From Thiohalocapsa sp. PB-PSB1 (GTDB taxonomy: Bacteria; Pseudomonadota; Gammaproteobacteria; Chromatiales; Chromatiaceae): a stretch of 64,000 nucleotides of DNA. This document shows positions 18,445-27,631 of this stretch, in pieces. The translations under genes and the position numbers were made by a program. Within the stretch, counting starts at the first letter, position 1; each line of letters begins with the position of its first letter. The stretch is taken from the NCBI GenBank assembly GCA_016745215.1, contig CP050890.1, positions 124,001-188,000 of the forward strand, written 5' to 3'. The notes beneath the pieces were generated by a model, which saw nothing but the letters and a program-made list of their open reading frames with translations, was not told the DNA's origin and ran no database searches.

Positions 18445-19916
18445 GGCTCTCCCGGATTTCATGGGAACCAATAAAAATTTGAAAAACAACTACTTAAGCT
18501 CATTTTTTCGTACACATCAAGGTTAAAATGTAGTCGAGCGCAAACTCTGTAACTCATTGATTTATAATGTGTCAACCCCGAACCGGTCATATCCGTTGAG
18601 ATCCAAGCATATCCTTTGATAGAGGTGTCCAAGGTTGGTGATGCCATAGCAGCGGCGTTTGATGACTTTGATCTTATTATTTAACCCCTCGACAAAGCCG
18701 CTGGTGTGTCGACCAATAAAATAATTCGTCACTTCCTCAAAGTGAGTATTCAGTGTCCCGAGGAAGCTATCGAAGCAACTGAGCTTGCGGTTGGTGACAC
18801 GTTCCATCCAGCCACGCAGTTTGCGCTTACCCTGACCTTTTGATAGGCGGCTTTCATAGATGGCAGTGAGTGATTCGCAAGCCTCATAAGCTTCTTGTAA
18901 TTTTGGTGAATAGCGAAAGAGCCGATTCAGCATGCGTCGCTCATCTGCATTCAGATCGGCGCGACGCTGACGCAGCAGCCAATGCACGTTCTTGAATGAC
19001 TTGCGCTCTTCTTCGGAGAGGATATGACACAGCCGTTTCCATTCGCTTTTGCGCAGGTTTTCCAGTCCATTTCGGTACAGCTTGGCAACATGGAACCGAT
19101 CCGCGCAAATGTGTACGCGCTTGCCGAACACGGCTTTAGCGGCACCGATGAAACCTTGATAAAGATCCGAGCAAACACTCTGGACGGTGCGTCGCAAGCG
19201 CTTGGGAATGCTGAGAAAAAACTCCTGTACGCTGGCCTTGGTGCGGTCGCCGAGCAGACCGATGACATGCAATGTCTCGTTAATGTAAGCGCTGATCACA
19301 ACGACAAAATCACGATGACCCTTTTTCAACGCAATCTCATCAATGCCAATGACCTCCAAGCGTTCAATTGCGTTCCAATCGACATCGCACGCCATGTTTC
19401 GATCCAAAATACCCTGCAGTGCGTCGACACCAATGGCATGCTTGCGACTGACATCCTCGAGCGTACTGTTGATCAACTCCAGCAGCATCTGCTGTTCGAA
19501 TGCTTTTGTCACTCGGGAGCGCCGCGTGTACCATGACAGCGTTTGGCTCGTTGTCGGACGCCCTTCGCAGAAGTGGCATTGATAACGCTTCGGCCTCAAA
19601 ATAAGAACAACTGTATACGCGAATAATGGCAAATGGCGTAACTCTATCTCTTGACCATGGCCATACTCATGATCGATTGGCCGACCACAGCGATGACAGT
19701 TCGTACCCTCCAGTGTGCTATGCACATAGACTTTAAGTGTCTTGCGCTCGCCGAGCACCACGCGATCAACGGCGATATCAGGAAGATTTAAAAGCGTCTG
19801 AAGGGTCTCTTTATCAAATGTCATTATCAACAGCGTCCAGATGGGGTTTCAGCGACAGGCGGTTCTCAAGTTGTTGATCTACATGATACAACAGTCCCAG
19901 GAGATCCGGGAGAGCC
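18445..19916 (-). mobile_element. ISL3-family element, copy 1 (1472 bp), intact
   Basis: The termini are perfect inverted repeats GGCTCTCCCGGAT. It is flanked by an exact 8-bp duplication TTTTCTTT at 18437-18444 and 19917-19924, as expected for ISL3. A second copy of identical length is at 59448-60919. Confidence 0.95.
18562..19830 (-). CDS. ISL3-family transposase, full length
   Basis: The 422-residue transposase begins with the zinc-finger region (CHRCGRPIDHEYGHGQEIELRHLPLF ... YQCHFC) and an HTH segment (EDVSRKHAIGVDALQGI). The DDE catalytic core follows: VIGIDEIALKKGHRDFVVVI, CSDLYQGFIGAAKAVF near 235 with DRFHVAKLY, and the C-terminal Glu block HTSGFVEGLNNKIKVIKRRCYG. The frame is complete, so the element could be active. 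Confidence 0.95.
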   Translation of the reverse strand: MIMTFDKETLQTLLNLPDIAVDRVVLGERKTLKVYVHSTLEGTNCHRCGRPIDHEYGHGQEIELRHLPLFAYTVVLILRPKRYQCHFCEGRPTTSQTLSWYTRRSRVTKAFEQQMLLELINSTLEDVSRKHAIGVDALQGILDRNMACDVDWNAIERLEVIGIDEIALKKGHRDFVVVISAYINETLHVIGLLGDRTKASVQEFFLSIPKRLRRTVQSVCSDLYQGFIGAAKAVFGKRVHICADRFHVAKLYRNGLENLRKSEWKRLCHILSEEERKSFKNVHWLLRQRRADLNADERRMLNRLFRYSPKLQEAYEACESLTAIYESRLSKGQGKRKLRGWMERVTNRKLSCFDSFLGTLNTHFEEVTNYFIGRHTSGFVEGLNNKIKVIKRRCYGITNLGHLYQRICLDLNGYDRFGVDTL

Positions 19917-20605
19917 TTTTCTTTGAAAGGAAACCAGAGCACTTTTCATCAAGATGTCATCGCTTGGTTCGAATCGGTCGATCTCGACCAATGCTGCCGG
20001 GATGCGAGTGTTTTTCTTGAAACGAAAGAGAAAAAACATGGTCGCCTGGAGACGCGTCGGTATTATTATTTCACTGATCATTCCTTAGGGCATTACGCCG
20101 AACAATGGAAAGGTTTCCGGGGTATCGGGATGGTAGAGTCGATTCGAGATGATGGAAAAAAAGTAACCACGGACCGGCGCTATTTCATTGCCAGCCTGTC
20201 AGGCGATGTTAAACGATTTGCCCAAGCGGTTCGCTCTCATTGGGGAATTGAGAATTCACTGCATTGGGTTCTGGATGTGTCCTTTTCCGAAGATGCCAAT
20301 CGAACGCGAAAAGGTCATGCACCTGAAAACTATTCCATCCTACGGCACATTGCACTCAATATTCTCAGGAAAGATACGACCTCAAAGAAAAGCATTAAAT
20401 TAAAGCGACTCCGTGCCGGCTGGGATACGGATTATCTTGAGCAGTTACTTGATGTCCTACAGGCGGCCTAAAATGGGAAATTTAGATGCGTTTGCCCTGC
20501 TACTGAGTTAGGTGGTTCGCATCCATTGTTGCCAAGGCAATTTTTATCCAAGCCTGCTTGCCCTTCCACCGCTTTACGCATCGCGCTGACCCTTGCATAT
20601 CACCC

Positions 20606-21175
20606 ATGTCCATCAAGTCTGACCGTTGGATACGCCATATGGCCACCGAGTTTGGGATGATCGATCCGTTTGTCTCCGGTCAAGTACGCGAGTCCGAAAG
20701 TGGTGAGCGGATCATCTCCTACGGCACATCCAGTTATGGTTACGATATCCGCTGTGCCGATGAATTCAAAATCTTCACCAATATCAATTCTGCGGTAGTG
20801 GACCCAAAGAACTTCGATTCCTCGAGCTTCGTCAATCTGAAGTCGCAGGTTTGTATCATTCCGCCGAATTCTTTCGTCCTGGCGCGGACTGTCGAATACT
20901 TCCGCATACCGCGTAATGTGTTGACCATTTGTTTAGGCAAGTCGACCTATGCCCGTTGCGGAATCATCGTCAATGTGACGCCATTGGAGCCGGAATGGGA
21001 AGGGCACGTAACCCTGGAATTCTCTAACACCACCCCGCTGCCGGCCAAGGTCTATGCCAACGAGGGGGTTGCCCAGATTCTGTTTCTGGAATCCGATGAG
21101 GTTTGCGAGACCTCCTACAGGGATCGCGGCGGCAAGTACCAGGGCCAAACCGGGGTGACCTTGCCGAAGCCATGA
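20606..21175 (+). CDS. dcd: dCTP deaminase
   Basis: The 189-residue protein is a canonical trimeric dCTP deaminase, making dUTP for dTMP synthesis. Visible motifs are MSIKSDRWIRHMA at the start, SSYGYDIRC, VLARTVEYFRIPRNV, the active-site block GKSTYARCGIIVNVTPLEPEWEGHVTLEFSN with its catalytic Glu, and the C-terminal GKYQGQTGVTLP lid. The start at 20606 matches the family N-terminus; upstream in-frame codons would extend into non-coding DNA. Confidence 0.96.
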   Translation: MSIKSDRWIRHMATEFGMIDPFVSGQVRESESGERIISYGTSSYGYDIRCADEFKIFTNINSAVVDPKNFDSSSFVNLKSQVCIIPPNSFVLARTVEYFRIPRNVLTICLGKSTYARCGIIVNVTPLEPEWEGHVTLEFSNTTPLPAKVYANEGVAQILFLESDEVCETSYRDRGGKYQGQTGVTLPKP

Positions 21176-21248
21176 GGATGACCGAAGTGCCGATCCGCTG
21201 GCCTCGGCAATGATTGGAAAAACCGGCAAGCGATTGGATTGCCTGGGT

Positions 21249-21350
21249 GCTGCCTTTAAAAAATGTAAGGATTCACCGCAGAGACGCAGCGTGCGCAGAG
21301 AGGCGAGGACGGATGCATCCCTCTTCTTTGCGTTTTCTGCGTCTCTGCGG
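21249..21350. repeat. dispersed ACCGCAGAGACGCAG palindrome
   Basis: GTGCTGCCTTTAAAAAATG leads into the left arm (ATTCACCGCAGAGACGCAG). After a GGATGCATCC centre the right arm (TTTCTGCGTCTCTGCGGTAA) closes the palindrome directly against the second copy of the 625-bp cassette. Confidence 0.8.
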
Positions 21351-21979
21351 TAAGTGATGGTGCAGAAACAAGCTAAACAGGTTTTTGGCTTGGGTGTCGC
21401 CTGCCGACTCATTCGCTACCGCTATCGGCGTCGGTATCGGCGTCGGTATCGAACTGACCAACCCGCTATCCGCCAAGCTCCTCGCTGACCGCGTCGCCAC
21501 GCTGTCCGTGCTTCGTCAGCATGGCCACACGACGATCGAGCAGTGCCTTTTGCTTGCTGTTGTCGTCTGCGGACAACGCATCGCACACCAGCAAGCACGT
21601 CCTGAATCGCAGCGCACTCCAGCGCCGAGCCTCGTGCGATTTCAAACGACCGACGTCGATCCCCGCTCGTCGCTTTGCCGTTACCCGCGGCAATGTTCAG
21701 CGCGATGGCCTGCGATGCGCGCCTACGATGCGCACCTACGATGCGCACAGGAGTTGATTCTTCGCGTTACGCTGTCCTTTCACATGCTCGCAGTCGCGCT
21801 AGGCCCAGCCGACAGACTCGATGGCCGCACGCTAGACGTCGAGCTTCTCATGACCGCATGGCATAGGGCGTTTTCTCTCTCGATTCCGATTCCGATTCCG
21901 ATTCCGATAGTGGCCCCGACCCCGATTGCACTCCGCCGATGTCTGGATAGCGTTGTATAGGTTATTCATGAACCGCTAC
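21351..21979. repeat. duplicated cassette, copy 2 (629 bp)
   Basis: This is the near-identical partner of 12932-13556, with the same ends and the same hexamer-rich flanks. Its right end overlaps the 3' end of the glycosyltransferase gene by 18 bp. Confidence 0.9.
21475..21860 (-). pseudogene. dead four-helix-bundle protein gene, copy 2
   Basis: Conceptual translation with frame shifts gives HEKLDV-stop-RAAIESVGWA, QRNAKNQLL, SQAIALNIAAGNGKATSGD, FEIARGSALECAAIQDVL and then CDALSADDNSKQKALLDR in another frame. The family is the four-helix-bundle/IVS protein. Stops and frameshifts are shared with copy 1, with a few private differences. Confidence 0.75.
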
Positions 21980-23599
21980 ATAGCGATAGATGCGCCAAAT
22001 GTGATACGGCGCTTCGCAACCCGCGGCCTTCAAGCTGGCGGGTCCCTCGATGACATTCAGCGGCTGGCGCTTGCAATCAAACAGGCTCTGGGTATGGACT
22101 GACTCGAAGCCTGGGATTTCTGGCGGCGAGAATTTGTAAGCAAGCAGCCAGAATCCGTCGCGACGCAATGTCTCCAGGGATGGCAGCGGTACCAGCCGAC
22201 CGCGCTCATACTCGGAAGGCCGGGCAATGCCGGGCCATTGCGCAACCGCGAGATCCGGACGATAGAAGTTGAGCATGGCAGCGAACTGATAGCGGTCGGC
22301 AAACAGGATTCCAGGCAGGCTGGCAATATGATCGGCCAGCGCGGCATAGCCGTGGGTCTCGCGCATATTGCGTTCGGCTGCATCCGGCAGTGGCAACAAT
22401 GCGGTGGCCATGTGAAAGGCGTACAGACTGGCCGCCAGCAGATTGGCCATGGCAGCCAGCATCACCCATCTGCACAGGGGACCGAGCAGCATGGCGGCAA
22501 GCGGCGCGGCGCTACTGAGATACATGGCCGACCAGTTCGCCTCCACCTCGCTGAACCAAGTGAGGCTGCCAAAAAAACCAAGAGGAAACAGGGTTGCTGT
22601 CGCCAGCAATACTCGAGCCGGTCGCTGGATTGATGCAACCAGCTGCCGTCGTACATGCCTGAGGCCACCCTGCAGGAAAGGGATCATGATCAGCGGCAGC
22701 AGCAGAATGCCCCAGAATGCCAATTGACTGCCGAGGAACTCCGCCAGACTCGCCAGCCGATCGAACACTGTCATCGGCTCCACCGCGGGCGGTGAATAGG
22801 CCATGGAGCCAATTGCCGCGGGTAATCCATCTGTCGCGAGGGCAAAGCTGCCGGTATCGGCGGAAAATCCATGGCCGAACTGAAAGCGCAGGGTCAGCCA
22901 ATCGTTGGCAGCGTTCCACAGGATGTTCGGCAAGAACAGCAGCAATGCCAGCAGGCCGCCGAGATAGGGCCAGGGTGTGCGCAATGCGCGGCGATCGACC
23001 AGCAAGATGGCCACCAGGAATATCGGACCGATGATCGCCATGGTGTATTTACCGAGCAGACCAAGGCCGGTGGCCATGCCGGCGCTCAGCCAGCGTCGCC
23101 GGTTGCCCTTTAGCGCGGCCAGCGCCTCGTGCAATGCCAGCGCCCAGCACAGGGCGAGCAGGCTGTCGGGCGTGCTGATCACCCCGGAGAGCAAGCCTGG
23201 CAAGTTGGCTGCCGCAAGCAGCATGGCCAACAGCAGATTGCGACCGGGAGTCAAACCCGCGGCCTGATAAAACCGCCAGAGCACGAGCAGCGTCAAAGCG
23301 CCAGCGGCCACCGTTCCGAGTCTTGCGGCGAACGCCGAACCAGCTTCGATCCGGGTACCGATGCCAAGCCATGCGACGCCTGGCGGGTGATCGAAATAGC
23401 CCCAGGCGAGGGAGCGCGCCCAGTTGAAATAATAGGCCTCGTCCAGTGTGACAGGTACCGCATCGGCGATCAGCAGGCGCCAGGCGGTGATGGCCAGAAT
23501 CAGGACGAGAGGCCAGCGCCAATCGTCTTCGATGGCTGCTGCTGGGCCTTGAACCGAGCCCGAAGCCAAGGCCATCAGCGGCGTTTGATCGGCGGGCAC
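21962..23599 (-). CDS. ArnT/PMT-like glycosyltransferase family 39 protein
   Basis: The 545-residue protein is a polytopic inner-membrane glycosyltransferase. The first loop carries the catalytic-type acidic motif VTLDEAYYFNWARSLAWGYFDHPPGVAW, followed by about ten membrane helices and a soluble C-terminal part. Family members use polyprenyl-phosphate sugars to modify lipid A or proteins. Its neighbour, the PAP2 phosphatase, fits lipid A or undecaprenyl-phosphate chemistry (inference). The last five codons and the stop (VAVHE) come from the end of the repeated cassette, so the native C-terminus has been replaced. It overlaps the upstream lipoprotein gene by 25 bp. Confidence 0.88.
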   Translation of the reverse strand: MPADQTPLMALASGSVQGPAAAIEDDWRWPLVLILAITAWRLLIADAVPVTLDEAYYFNWARSLAWGYFDHPPGVAWLGIGTRIEAGSAFAARLGTVAAGALTLLVLWRFYQAAGLTPGRNLLLAMLLAAANLPGLLSGVISTPDSLLALCWALALHEALAALKGNRRRWLSAGMATGLGLLGKYTMAIIGPIFLVAILLVDRRALRTPWPYLGGLLALLLFLPNILWNAANDWLTLRFQFGHGFSADTGSFALATDGLPAAIGSMAYSPPAVEPMTVFDRLASLAEFLGSQLAFWGILLLPLIMIPFLQGGLRHVRRQLVASIQRPARVLLATATLFPLGFFGSLTWFSEVEANWSAMYLSSAAPLAAMLLGPLCRWVMLAAMANLLAASLYAFHMATALLPLPDAAERNMRETHGYAALADHIASLPGILFADRYQFAAMLNFYRPDLAVAQWPGIARPSEYERGRLVPLPSLETLRRDGFWLLAYKFSPPEIPGFESVHTQSLFDCKRQPLNVIEGPASLKAAGCEAPYHIWRIYRYVAVHE

Positions 23600-24297
23600 T
23601 GATTTTGGCGAAGCTGCCGCTGGGCCAGCGAGCGGATACGTGCCTGCTCAGCGGCCAGTTCGCGCGGCGGCGGCGGCGAGCGTTGCATCATCGCCACTGC
23701 TTGGCGCAGGTCATTGCAGCGAGCGCGACCTCGTGGATGCAGGGTCGCGCGGTAGACATACGCCGACGCGCCATAGAGAAAACCCAAGGCACTGCCGGGA
23801 ACCTCGCGGCGTGCATCCTGGGCCGCCATGAGCAATTTCTCGTTCTCCCGATCAAGCTTTTTGTCTTTGACCGCATCGTCGAGCCGATTGCGACGTTCAC
23901 TCAATGTCAGCAGCAGGCCACCATGGTAGGAAATGCGGCTTGGTTCGGTTTTGGATGGCTGTTTTTGCAATGCCTTTCGATAGCCCTGCTCGGCGCAGTC
24001 GAGCAGATCGCGCGTGCGCGAGTCCTTTGCCGATGCACTTTGTGGCAGTTTGATCGCAAGTCGCAGACAGGCATCGCCCTTGGTGGCATGGGCTTTGGCG
24101 CAATGCTCGGTGCGTGCACCGCAGGCAATTTTAGTCACGGCGATGGAATTCCAATCGCTTGCCACTGCTGTATGCTCGAGGGGGCGGCCGAGGGGATCGT
24201 CTCCACCTGCCGCGCCGGAAGTCGGGGCGCCGCCGCAGCCCGCCACAAGAAATGTGACGAGCAGGCAGGCGGCAAAGGCATGGGTTCCTGTTGTCAC
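23575..24297 (-). CDS. predicted lipoprotein of unknown function
   Basis: The 240-residue protein has a signal peptide ending in a lipobox (LVTFLVAGCGG, Cys at about 21). The rest is mainly helical and weakly TPR-like (CAEQGYRKALQKQPSK ...), with four or more cysteines. I do not recognise a named family. It overlaps the glycosyltransferase gene by 25 bp on the same strand, so the two are likely co-translated and may act together at the envelope. Confidence 0.65.
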   Translation of the reverse strand: MTTGTHAFAACLLVTFLVAGCGGAPTSGAAGGDDPLGRPLEHTAVASDWNSIAVTKIACGARTEHCAKAHATKGDACLRLAIKLPQSASAKDSRTRDLLDCAEQGYRKALQKQPSKTEPSRISYHGGLLLTLSERRNRLDDAVKDKKLDRENEKLLMAAQDARREVPGSALGFLYGASAYVYRATLHPRGRARCNDLRQAVAMMQRSPPPPRELAAEQARIRSLAQRQLRQNQCPPIKRR

Positions 24298-24463
24298 GCG
24301 TTATGCTCCGTGGTGCTGCGGCTGTGCAGATGCGGCATGAGCCGCTGTACTCGAGGAATCGTCAGGCTGGAATCTTCGCACAGATGAGGCTTGGATGCCG
24401 CTTGATGATTTCCGGCTTCTTGCCGGGCCGAGTTGTACAAGCGCCGGCAAAGCGGGCGGCAGT

Positions 24464-25174
24464 TCAGGCGGGCCTGTTTGCATTTGGGTTTGCGCCTTGG
24501 TGTGCATCGGGGTTCGCATCGGGGCGGTTGCCGAAAAAGACTCGATGTAGGATCAGGTAGCCGAATAACACAAGGAACATGGACGTGACCACATCGCTGA
24601 GGTAATGGCCGCCAGCCGCGATGCGCAGTGCGCAGATCAGCGCCGCGTACAGCCCGGTGGCGATCACCCAGCGCGATCGCCAGCCGAACAACAACACGGC
24701 AACCGCGACCAGATAACAGGCGGCAGCGGCATGTCCGGAACTGAAGGATTTACCCTCCTGATCCGAAATCAGAAACGCCGGCGAGAAGCTGCGCTCGCCA
24801 CCGAATTCAATCACATCCACTGGACGTGCTCGGCCCCAGTGTTGCTTCAAACCCAGATTCACGACCAAACCGGGCAGCAACGCCAGCAAACACAATAGAA
24901 ATAATAACTTGCGCCCCGTGAACCGCAGCAATGCACGGCCCGTGATACGGTTGAACAGCCAGAGCCCAATCAAGGCGACATTCACCACCACCATCAGCAC
25001 TCCGACCGAGTGATAGAGCAGCTGCTCCAAAGGTTTTCCATTGTTGCCGAAACCGATGCCGGGGGTATAAAAAAGTCCGGACACCAGCAGATCGATGTGC
25101 GGGAAGGCGAGCATCAGATTAGCAAAGGCGAAGAACAGAACGAGCGCGACGAATGGGAGACCAAGGATAGGCAT
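24464..25174 (-). CDS. PAP2-family membrane phosphatase (lipid phosphatase)
   Basis: From the ATG at 25174 the protein has 236 residues. The three phosphatase motifs are present: KQHWGRARPVD (KxxxxxxRP), FSSGHAAA (PSGH-like) and LRIAAGGHYLSDV (SRxxxGxHxxxD-like). About six membrane helices are visible. Members dephosphorylate lipid A, undecaprenyl pyrophosphate or phosphatidylglycerol phosphate. Position next to the ArnT-like gene favours lipid A or carrier-lipid work, but this is inference. The C-terminal NRPDANPDAHQGANPNANRP is low-complexity. An in-frame upstream extension to 25399 has unlikely composition and was not used. Confidence 0.82.
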   Translation of the reverse strand: MPILGLPFVALVLFFAFANLMLAFPHIDLLVSGLFYTPGIGFGNNGKPLEQLLYHSVGVLMVVVNVALIGLWLFNRITGRALLRFTGRKLLFLLCLLALLPGLVVNLGLKQHWGRARPVDVIEFGGERSFSPAFLISDQEGKSFSSGHAAAACYLVAVAVLLFGWRSRWVIATGLYAALICALRIAAGGHYLSDVVTSMFLVLFGYLILHRVFFGNRPDANPDAHQGANPNANRPA

Positions 25175-25429
25175 AGCAGTGCGAGCACAGTAAGGAGAGG
25201 ATGGCCAGAGCCGTGGGTGTTGAGCGAAATGCAGCCGCAGCCAGCAGCGCGCGAAAGAGCGGGGCTGGATGGAAGAAGCATCAAGGCCCCGCGGGCACGG
25301 GCGTGCTGACCACAGGCAACCCGACACCTGAGCTGCTTTATCTCCATGCAGCCGAGACCCGCATGCTGGATCGACGCCAGCAGCGGGTGGACCGTCCAAT
25401 CGTTTGCCTGGATCGGACAGACGATCTGG

Positions 25430-27439
25430 CTATGCGGCTGCCTTGGCCGCCACCTCAGGTAGCCGTTGTGGGAACAGGTCGGTGCTGATGCGCGCAAGGA
25501 AGGTATCCACCGTCATCTCGCCGAGTTCACCGTCATCGCGGGAGCGGACATTGATGGTGCCGTTGTCCTCCTCCTTTTGCCCGACCACGATGGCGAACGG
25601 TAACCGTTGTAAACTGGCCTGGCGGATTTTGTATCCGACGCGCTCACCCGACAGATCGACTTCGGCCCGGATGCCGGCGTCGAGCAACAGCTGGAGCACG
25701 CTGCTGGCATAGGCGTCGAATTTTTCGCTGATGGGAACGACCAGCATCTGTACCGGGGCCAGCCAGAGCGGGAAGGCGCCGGCAAAATGCTCGATGATGA
25801 TCCCGAGGAAGCGCTCGAGGCTACCGTAAACCGCGCGGTGAATCATCACCGGCCTGTGCTTGGCTCCATCGGCCCCGATATAGCTCAGACCGAAGCGCTC
25901 CGGCATCGAGAAATCGACCTGGATGGTGCCGCATTGCCACGAGCGCTTGAGGACATCGCGGATATGAAAGTCGATTTTCGGCCCATAAAAGGCGCCATCT
26001 CCGGGGTTGAGAGCGAACTCCATCCCGGCCCGATCAAGCGCGAGCTGCAACGCGGATTCCGACTTATCCCAAATTTCGTCGGAGCCGATCGATTTCTCGG
26101 GTCGCGTCGACAGTTCCACCCGCACGTCGGTCAGGCCAAAGGCGCCATAGACCTCTTTGAAGAAGTCGATGAGCATGGAGACTTCGTCTACCAACTGTTC
26201 CGGTGTGCAGAAGTGATGCGCATCGTCCTGAGTGAAGGCCTGTACGCGGAACAGTCCGTGCCGCACCCCGGAGAGCTCGCGCCGGTGCACAAGCCCCATC
26301 TCCGCTACCCGCAACGGAAACTCATTATGGCTGTGCTGCCTGGATTTATAGAGCACGCAGTGGCCGGGGCAGTTCATCGGTTTGACCGCCAGGGGGCGAT
26401 CTTCGTCGATGTTGTCGCGGATGATTTGCGGCTGTTTTGGGTCACGCAGCTTCAGCTTGGTGAAAAACATGTTCTCGAGGTAATTATCGTAGTGTCCGCT
26501 GGTATGCCAGAGCTGCTCGCTCAGCACCAGTGGCGATTTCACCTCATGGTAACCCCGCTGACGCAGCAACTGGCGCATGTAGTCCACCAGGGTATTGAAG
26601 AGGACGGTGCCGCGAGGCAAGAAAAACGGAAAGCCGGGCGCGTCCTCGTCGAAAAAGAACAGCGAGAGTTGTTCGCCTAAAACGCGATGGTCACGCTTTT
26701 TCGCCTCTTCCAGGAGCTGTAGGTGAGCTTTCAGGTCTTTCTTGTCGAAAAAAGCGGTGCCATAGACACGGATGAGCTGCTCGCGGTTGGCATCGGCACG
26801 CCAGTAGGCGCCGGCCACCTTGGTCAGCTTCACATGACCGAGCCAGCCGGTATGCGGTACATGCGGTCCGCGGCACAGGTCGATGAAATCGCCATGTTTG
26901 TAAAAGCTGAGTTGATCGCCTCGCTCGGCGATGTCGCCGACGATTTCCATCTTGAACTTGTTGTGGCCGCCGTCGATTGCCTTGTAGCGGGCAAAGTGCT
27001 CGTTGGCATCGTCATAGCTGGCAACGCAGCGCTCGAAGGGCTGGGCGGATTTGGCAATACGTGCCATTTCCTGTTCGATTTCAGGGAAATCATCCGGGGT
27101 GATTTTTCCCTCCTCCAGATAGATATCGTAATAGAAGCCATCTTCGACCACCGGCCCGATGGTCAGCTGAGCCTTGGGGAAGAGCCGGAGGATGGCATCG
27201 GCCATCAGATGTGCGGCCGAGTGGCGTAATACCTCGAGCCCCTCGGGATCACGCTTGGTAATGAGCGCCACATGCGCTCCGTCCGGCAGAGGCCGCGATA
27301 GATCGACGATTTCGTCGTTCACCTTGGCGGCCAACGCCGCTTTTGCCAGACCCGGCCCAATGTCTGCTGCCAGATCCGCACCACTTGCGCCATCGGCGAG
27401 TGATCTCTGACTCCCGTCGGGAAGCAATACTGTCATCAT
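25430..27439 (-). CDS. thrS: threonyl-tRNA synthetase
   Basis: About 669 residues, full length. The TGS domain is at about 1-60 and the editing domain HSAAHLMADAILRLFPKAQ at about 70-220, with the HxxxH and C...H editing residues. The class II core contains AVKPMNCPGHCVLY with the zinc Cys, and RVAEMGLVHRRELSGVRHGLFRVQAFTQDDAHHFC. The anticodon-binding domain is near the end (LAPVQMLVVPISEKF). An AGGAG directly abuts the ATG at 27448 but is well spaced (9 bases) from the ATG at 27439, so the start at 27439 or 27436 (MTVLLPDGSQR) is preferred. The usual infC-rpmI-rplT neighbours are absent; PAP2 follows after 255 bp with no visible gene. Confidence 0.96.
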   Translation of the reverse strand: MMTVLLPDGSQRSLADGASGADLAADIGPGLAKAALAAKVNDEIVDLSRPLPDGAHVALITKRDPEGLEVLRHSAAHLMADAILRLFPKAQLTIGPVVEDGFYYDIYLEEGKITPDDFPEIEQEMARIAKSAQPFERCVASYDDANEHFARYKAIDGGHNKFKMEIVGDIAERGDQLSFYKHGDFIDLCRGPHVPHTGWLGHVKLTKVAGAYWRADANREQLIRVYGTAFFDKKDLKAHLQLLEEAKKRDHRVLGEQLSLFFFDEDAPGFPFFLPRGTVLFNTLVDYMRQLLRQRGYHEVKSPLVLSEQLWHTSGHYDNYLENMFFTKLKLRDPKQPQIIRDNIDEDRPLAVKPMNCPGHCVLYKSRQHSHNEFPLRVAEMGLVHRRELSGVRHGLFRVQAFTQDDAHHFCTPEQLVDEVSMLIDFFKEVYGAFGLTDVRVELSTRPEKSIGSDEIWDKSESALQLALDRAGMEFALNPGDGAFYGPKIDFHIRDVLKRSWQCGTIQVDFSMPERFGLSYIGADGAKHRPVMIHRAVYGSLERFLGIIIEHFAGAFPLWLAPVQMLVVPISEKFDAYASSVLQLLLDAGIRAEVDLSGERVGYKIRQASLQRLPFAIVVGQKEEDNGTINVRSRDDGELGEMTVDTFLARISTDLFPQRLPEVAAKAAA

Positions 27440-27631
27440 TTCAATCATCTCCTGTCGGGGTGGATACCGACCACCCTCGGTTTAAGCGTATGACGAACAC
27501 GAACCGTCATACCACGTACAATAGTTTTGTAGCGTCGGGGTGCAAAAGTCAACCGACTTTCACGCCCAATCAGCGGGCCCCTATGAGCGAGCCAAGGTCA
27601 AACAGGCGACCTGATGCCTGGCCAGATGGGG

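Larger units (their letters stand above)
17831..20471 (+). pseudogene. ISAs1-family transposase interrupted by ISL3
   Basis: The N-terminal part (17831 to 18444) encodes the DDE_Tnp_1-associated region and the first Asp (IIPIDGKTVRRSHDR), with SIDAMGCQKKIAEKI after it. The C-terminal part (19925 to 20471) contains the final block HWGIENSLHWVLDVSFSEDA. Joining TGGGTATTTTCTTT to GAAAGG across the insertion restores one continuous frame (WVFSL-KGNQS), so the gene was intact until ISL3 hit it. The base composition is more AT-rich than the host genes. Confidence 0.92.
17742..20499 (+). mobile_element. ISAs1-family element split by a nested ISL3 element
   Basis: The ends are inverted repeats CAGGGCAAACGCATCTAAA at both sides. 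The flanks are a direct repeat of 13 bp, CTACTGAGTTAGG, at 17729-17741 and 20500-20512; the family usually makes 8-10 bp, so a few bases may be chance identity. Removing the nested ISL3 element and one copy of its 8-bp duplication leaves an ISAs1 element of about 1.28 kb. Confidence 0.9.

Noticed and set aside
19024..19536. 170-codon plus-strand frame inside ISL3 (and 184 codons at 59985)
   Set aside because: Antisense to the ISL3 transposase; present only because the transposase codon use leaves it open.
25175..25429. tRNA or ribosomal-protein genes downstream of thrS
   Set aside because: No cloverleaf or infC/rpmI/rplT-like frame could be found in the gap.
25787..26680. 297-codon plus-strand frame opposite thrS
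   Set aside because: thrS on the reverse strand is full length with all synthetase motifs; the plus frame has no recognisable domain.
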